Positions 59,701 to 64,000 of a stretch of DNA of 64,000 nucleotides are shown here, piece after piece. Position 1 is the first letter of the stretch, and each line of letters begins with the position of its first letter. The stretch is from Orobanche coerulescens (Eukaryota > Streptophyta > Magnoliopsida > Lamiales > Orobanchaceae), in contig CM065805.1 of assembly GCA_033398695.1 (NCBI GenBank), positions 164,897,787-164,961,786 of the forward strand, in the 5' to 3' direction. Made by a program: the position numbers and the translations under genes. The notes under the pieces are model-generated. The model worked only from the letters and a program-made list of their open reading frames with translations, did no database searches and was not told the DNA's origin.

Positions 59701-59761
59701 GTCAAAACGAACTTCCGCCGAAAAAAGAAAATTACCGAAATTCGAAATTGCGGATATTACA
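56727..59761 (-). mobile_element. S2: solo LTR (3035 bp), TSD GTGGG
   Basis: It runs from tgtaacacccccaatccgc to gcggatattaca. Duplications GTGGG lie at 56722-56726 and 59762-59766. There is no primer site or internal region. The first 1.9 kb match the E4 5' LTR, the last 300 bp match E8 and S1, and the U3 dyad array between (59277-59395) is of a third type. Confidence 0.93.
59277..59395 (-). promoter_or_regulatory. S2 type C dyad array
   Basis: Four dyads of GTGCCGCGGCAC type (core GCCGCGGC) lie near 59290, 59312, 59356 and 59379, two pairs about 22 bp apart. The array sits between the conserved ggaggagttatgg-type block and the LTR body, in the slot used by types A and B in related LTRs. 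Confidence 0.72.
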
Positions 59762-61152
59762 GTGGGGGCGGAACATGTTTTCATGTTTTAGGTGCTTGCG
59801 GGGAGAGAGTTGAGACATAGGGCATGACGATGGCGATGAGGCATTCGAGCGATACTAGTCCGAGTTGTTTCGGTGTTCATGTCGTTCAGACAGTTTGGAG
59901 TACTCCAGTTTCGTCAGTTGTTGTCCTTTTGTATTAACCGAGCAAGGCTCGTGGATGTTGTTGTATTTTTATTTTGGCCATGTAGGCCCAATTTTGTTGT
60001 TGAAATTCCATATCGGAATATTATGTCAGATATCATAGTAGGGACTGTGATTTTCCGTTTTGGTCAGTTTGTTGTGTTTTAGTCGTGTTCGCCTGGTGGA
60101 TCTCCTGGTGTAAGGTCCACGGCACTGTAATAATCCAATGGGATTTGGGGGCGTTACACATTCAGTCCAAAAGAACAGAGTCATATTCCAACGAAATTTC
60201 ATCTTTCCTCCTTGGAATTCAATATTCCATTTTCCCAATAAATAAATAAAATTATCTACTTAAGGCAAACATTAAATACTACGAATACTGAGGGAAAAGA
60301 AGTAAATTACAATGAAGGAAACAAGAACTATGGGAAATTGAAATGATATCAGTGAAAATGATATCAGTGATATAAGGTGTTTTATATTGGTATCACAAAG
60401 AGATCTTTCATAATTTAGAATTTCCAACATGGCAAGTACAAATAAGATTCAGTAGCTTGTAGAAGAATCTAGACTTGCTTACTATCTATAGCATTAGGTT
60501 AGGACACACATCTCATGAAAAACTGAACTGTAATTCCTGGAATACTCATCATGTACCGCACACTAATAAAATTACGTTGTAAGTTGGGCCTCTAATGATT
60601 TCTTCAAGAATTCACTCCCTTCCGGAGGCCCAAACACAACTACATTTTGTGAGCATGTATAAGCTGGAGTTGGGAATCTACAATTGTTGCTCTTGTGCCT
60701 GGACCAGTTGAAAGAGCATCAAATTGGCTGTGAGTATGACTCGAGGTCGGTGAAGACTTCATTGGACAGTCCACCACCTCCCAGATCTCCAAATAGCACC
60801 AAACTATATGAACATATAGCTTTAGGTGTTAGAAAGCACTAGTCCAAATAATACTTTAAAAACCTCTCTCAAAGTGAGTGCAGCCTTTACAGTGACGGGT
60901 CCACAAATTGAAAAAACCGAAAATTCAAGTTTTTCTTTCAACTTTTCAATCGTTGTGAAAGAACTTCATAACATGCAAATGTTATGGATTGATTACGGTC
61001 ATTTTTTTAGTATCATCATAAGCCATTCATAATAAAACTTTAAATCATGTTGTATAAGAACTTGGCGAAAGAAGTCACTTAGCTCGTCTCTATATGTTAT
61101 TTTCTTTAGTGTAGGAGGGTCTCACTCCTAGTCGTGCCAAAATATAAGCTTT

Positions 61153-61275
61153 AAGCAATGAACATACTTAACAAAGATAAGGAGGTCTTTGGCGTCATAC
61201 TTTCTTATGAAAGCAAGACGCGCATGACCTAACAACCACCATAATTTGTGATCTTTGCTCATGGTTCCACCAATA
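61153..61275 (-). pseudogene. Possible copia GAG-pre-integrase remnant
   Basis: On the minus strand a short frame reads KDHKLWWLLGHARLAFIRK then YDAKDLLIF, ending in TAG. This resembles the LWHRRLGH..L..L...DLV block of the copia pre-integrase HHCC domain, but the first His is replaced by Trp and downstream Cys residues are not seen. Too short to be sure. Confidence 0.35.
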
Positions 61276-62914
61276 TAATTTGGTGATTTCGATCCAGCTA
61301 GCTTCTTTATTCAAAGTAAAATAATATCCATGTTAATACCATATATGGATCATCAGAAAACATCAAAAATCCAAGAATTGTAGCTTAAATGAGCCGCAAT
61401 ACATTATTTTGTGACCTTCGATATCGAATCATATGCACTCATGAATGAAATTTTATGCACCCAATATAAGTGATGTGATAAGTGTCATTCTATAAGCTTG
61501 TCTATATTTTAAAATATTATATTTACCCATAACATTGAGCATTTTATCCGCATTTAAGTTGTAATTGATCTATTTTTTAGATCTCATTGTTGTATTTTGG
61601 AATATATCCATAATAAGAGCATAAACAAATAGAAGTGTTGACTTACTCAAGAAAATACACACGATAAGAATTAAGTTTTATGTGCTTATGTTGTAGTTCT
61701 TGACAAGACCACTCCATCACCTTTTTCCGAATTCAAAATTAAAGTTATATATTAATAGTTATCCATGACTTTTATTTCGGCTTATTTTGATTTCGTATGT
61801 TGCTATGCGCTGATTATTTTTGTTTTGGCATTTGAATGGTAGTATATCTCGTTCTGTTTTATAAATGTGCTATGTACTTATCATGTTATGGTGGTGTATG
61901 TATGTGTGGCTGGCTTATGTTGAATGTTGTATTGTCCGTTTTTTGTATGTTTCAGCTCATAACTGATGTGTTTGAGTCGAGGTGTTACTGTTAAGGTTGT
62001 AATACAACCGTTGTATACTGAAAAAGTTATTTTATGCTTGTATTATCTTATCTTCCTATATTATGTATGAGAATATTAAATTCGTTTTCATCACATGTTT
62101 TGCATACTAATTCACATATCGATTATGTAAATATCATCTTTTTATTTCATAGTGCAGATAATATGGTGTGTTGGTGCCATACGAAAGATCAGATTATTGG
62201 TGCATTATAAAGTATATAATACTTCACAACCAATGTGGAAGATTGCAGTATATGTTTAAGATTAATTGATTTTTGACTATTAGCATACATTAACTTATTT
62301 CATATATATTGAAGTGGACCACAGTGAATTCGCTTCTTCTGTACTGACTAAATCAAAAACACAAATTTCAAAGAATTATTATTTCTTAATTGTATAATTT
62401 TTAATTATATGTTTATAATATTTATTATTTTGATTCATCATGGATGAGTCACATTGATTGATTCAATATGCTCGACATTTTAGGCAATAATATTACTTAT
62501 ATTAATATTACATCTAGAAATTGTATTCCGACTCGTTCGGATTGATGTCCCGTGAAATTATTATATTGAACTCTCCAAGTGGATTAATTTTTATATAATA
62601 ATAAGAATTGAGTGGTACTACTTTAGATAAAATTTATTAATTAAAGCTACCAGTAGTTTAAATTAATTAATGGACATGTGACATCTTAAACATGAGAAAT
62701 TATTATTTCAAAAAGGAGCCCAATTCGTAAACTGGGCCCCCAGTATAACAATGCAATATCAAACTTGACACTAACAGACTCGATTATATTAAGAAGGGAT
62801 TAATGTGGAAAGTAGAAGTCTATTAGGAGTCATTAATCTAATCATTCTTGAGATCACTAGGGTAGCCCAAGATGCCCATAGACCAAGAACAATTATTCTT
62901 GTATATATTTATAC

Positions 62915-63202
62915 GTGATCGATTATCGAGGAAGTAATCTTGAGGAAATGTAACTGTCCCCGAGCTCTCTGCAGCCATATCCTGATCCCTTGCTCAATGA
63001 ATTCTAGTTGAATCTTTGATTGAGATGTATAATCCGAGTCTCTGTAGTACGATCGACTTATGGACCAACGCATCAACTACAATGTTAGCTTTACCAAGGT
63101 GGTAAAGAATCTCGAGATCATAATCCTTAATTAACTCCAACCATCATCATTGGCGTATGTTAAATTCTTTCTGCATGAAAATATACTTAAAGCTTTTTGA
63201 TA
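62915..63202 (-). pseudogene. Gypsy pol fragment (RNase H end and linker)
   Basis: On the minus strand the frame reads SKSFKYIFMQKEFNIRQ, then [20 protein letters not shown] and IVVDALVHKS. After a frameshift it reads EFIEQGIRIWLQRARGQLHFLKITSS. These match E2 ([46 protein letters not shown] and [26 protein letters not shown]) piece by piece. It has stops where RQRRW should be. This is an orphan fragment of a chromovirus without LTRs nearby. Confidence 0.85.
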
Positions 63203-63318
63203 AATATATATTTAACAGTAAGAACCATATAGATACTGCTGGGATTCGGGAAATAAAATCGAGTTACGAAGCGGAAAAATAAAAAATGGTCTAACCGAAT
63301 AAAAACCGAGCCCCTAAG

Positions 63319-64000
63319 TGTAATACCTGAGATCTTTGTTCCGGATTCGTCGAGTTTTCTGGGTTTTACTGGATTGGTATTGTCCTCATCATTTGAATTT
63401 TGTGCCATGTTTTGGGTGTGCCTTATTGGGACATGTGTTTGGAGGCGTTTCGGATCACTATGCGAGTTTTTGGGTTTTTGTGGTGTAGCGCACGCTAATG
63501 CTTGTGGCATAGCGCATGCTATTGTGTTGTGGTTAGCGCACGCTAACTGGCAGTCCAACGGCAGTCCAGGAGCTACTGGACTGGGACTGGGGTCTCGTTA
63601 GCGCACGCTAAGGTTGGTAGCTAGCGCACGCTATCGACTGCTTAGCGCACGCTAATCGTTCTTTCTAGCGCACGCTACCTGGTAGGTGCAGATCTTTCTA
63701 GCGCACGCTATCGACTGCTTAGCGCACGCTACGCTTATTGGCTAGCGCACGCTAACCGTGTTACATGCAGAGTGTTCTGGGGCATTGACCCTGTTAGCGC
63801 GCGCTAATGTTTGTGCTTAGCGCACGCTAATAGCTGTCCAGTATAAATACTGGACAACAGCGTTAGTTCGTCATTTTCTCTCCCTTCTTCATACCTTCCG
63901 ACGAGAGTGTGCTCCAGAGGCGATTTTGAGCGATCTTCTTCATCAAGCTTCATCTTAGAGTGGATTTGTAGGTGTTTAACAACATCTAATCATCTTCTTG
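63319..64000 (+). mobile_element. LTR start of another chromovirus-type element (runs off the window)
   Basis: It begins tgtaatacctgagatctttg after ctaag (63314-63318, predicted TSD), with no polypurine tract before it. This is therefore the left end of an element or solo LTR. U3 carries the type A dyad array and a TATA box. The end is outside the window. Confidence 0.82.
63486..63855 (+). promoter_or_regulatory. Terminal LTR promoter: 12 type A dyads and TATA inside an inverted repeat
   Basis: Dyads start at 63486, 63510, 63534, 63599, 63622, 63643, 63666, 63699, 63720, 63743, 63795 and 63818, most 20-24 bp apart. An inverted repeat CAGTCCAG (63562-63569) / CTGGACTG (63576-63583) lies in one gap. 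The TATA box is the centre of gtccagtataaatactggac (63836-63855), whose 8-bp arms pair exactly, and it starts 24 bp after the last dyad. Confidence 0.85.

Larger units (their letters stand above)
54729..60158 (+). mobile_element. H: old plus-strand gypsy LTR, 3' part, interrupted by S2
   Basis: LTR-type sequence ends gggggcgttaca at 60158, with no primer site following. E6 occupies its upstream side and S2 lies at 56727-59761, between gaccccgtggg and gtgggggcgg. Three tandem arrays fill 55320-56450. Its R/U5 side resembles E2 (gatactagtccgag, then ctggtggatctcc). It is probably a solo or 3' LTR of a chromovirus; its start is outside the window. Confidence 0.72.
60159..63318. other. Island without LTR structure; only pol remnants
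   Basis: AT-rich DNA with no intact gene, LTR or tandem array. It contains a possible copia integrase trace (61153-61275) and a gypsy pol piece (62915-63202). The parts 60159-61150 and 61280-62910 hold nothing I can identify. It may be an older, eroded layer. Confidence 0.6.

Noticed and set aside
60580..60800. Short minus-strand frames (for example MKSSPTSSHTHSQFDALSTG) that look gene-like
   Set aside because: About 40 codons, no known domain, competing frames equally open; not enough to call a gene fragment.

Overview
The window is plant nuclear DNA, almost certainly from a flowering plant, and consists nearly entirely of nested LTR retrotransposons. Three things point to a plant: a Ty3/gypsy chromovirus with a C-terminal chromodomain and an initiator-Met primer site; several Tat/Athila-type elements with a TGGCGCC primer site, one of which carries an antisense intron-containing ORF; and stop codons that look like C-to-T decay at CAG and CGA, as expected under plant CG/CHG methylation. 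I see no ordinary host gene, rRNA, tRNA or CRISPR.

Layout, read as stratigraphy (E = element; six 5-bp target duplications, TSDs, were read directly). The oldest layer is a plus-strand LTR, H (54729-60158, left part outside the window). Into H went E6, a minus-strand Tat/Athila-like element running from beyond the left edge to about 54728, and a solo LTR, S2 (56727-59761, TSD GTGGG). Into E6 went: E7, a pol-less Tat-type element (37291-53839, TSD ATATG); E5, another pol-less minus-strand element (26934-34984, TSD CTATG); and E4, a minus-strand non-autonomous element with 3.3-kb LTRs (from beyond the left edge to 24991). E7's right LTR is split by E8 (44845-53314, TSD GGTTC). E5 holds a solo LTR, S1 (28758-31807, TSD TCAAG). 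E4 holds E3 (13172-21525, TSD TCACA) and E2, a Tekay-like chromovirus (ending at 10599), whose 5' LTR is itself interrupted by E1 (1-2149). An island of 3.2 kb (60159-63318) holds only remnants of pol genes, and a further LTR starts at 63319 and runs off the window.

Coding content is limited. E2 has gag, protease, RT, RNase H, integrase and chromodomain, all broken by stops and frameshifts. E6 has gag and protease. E7 has gag plus a four-exon antisense ORF. E5 has one open 246-codon frame of unknown function. E8 keeps a decayed zinc-knuckle gag. E3 and E4 have no recognisable protein.

The most unusual signal is regulatory. Upstream of the TATA box, many of these LTRs carry an array of short GC-rich dyads. 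In E1, E2, E3, E4 and the LTR at 63319 the dyad is TAGCG-NN-CGCTA. In the best arrays it recurs every 23 bp, in groups of four separated by a longer inverted repeat (higher-order period about 134 bp), and the TATA box falls 23-24 bp after the last dyad. Related LTRs with the same flanks carry a different dyad in the same slot: CGGCCGTGTC/GACACGG(T/C)CG in S1 and E8, GTGCCGCGGCAC in S2. The unrelated Tat-type E5 LTR also uses GCCGCGGC. This looks like an exchangeable promoter cassette shared across LTR families.
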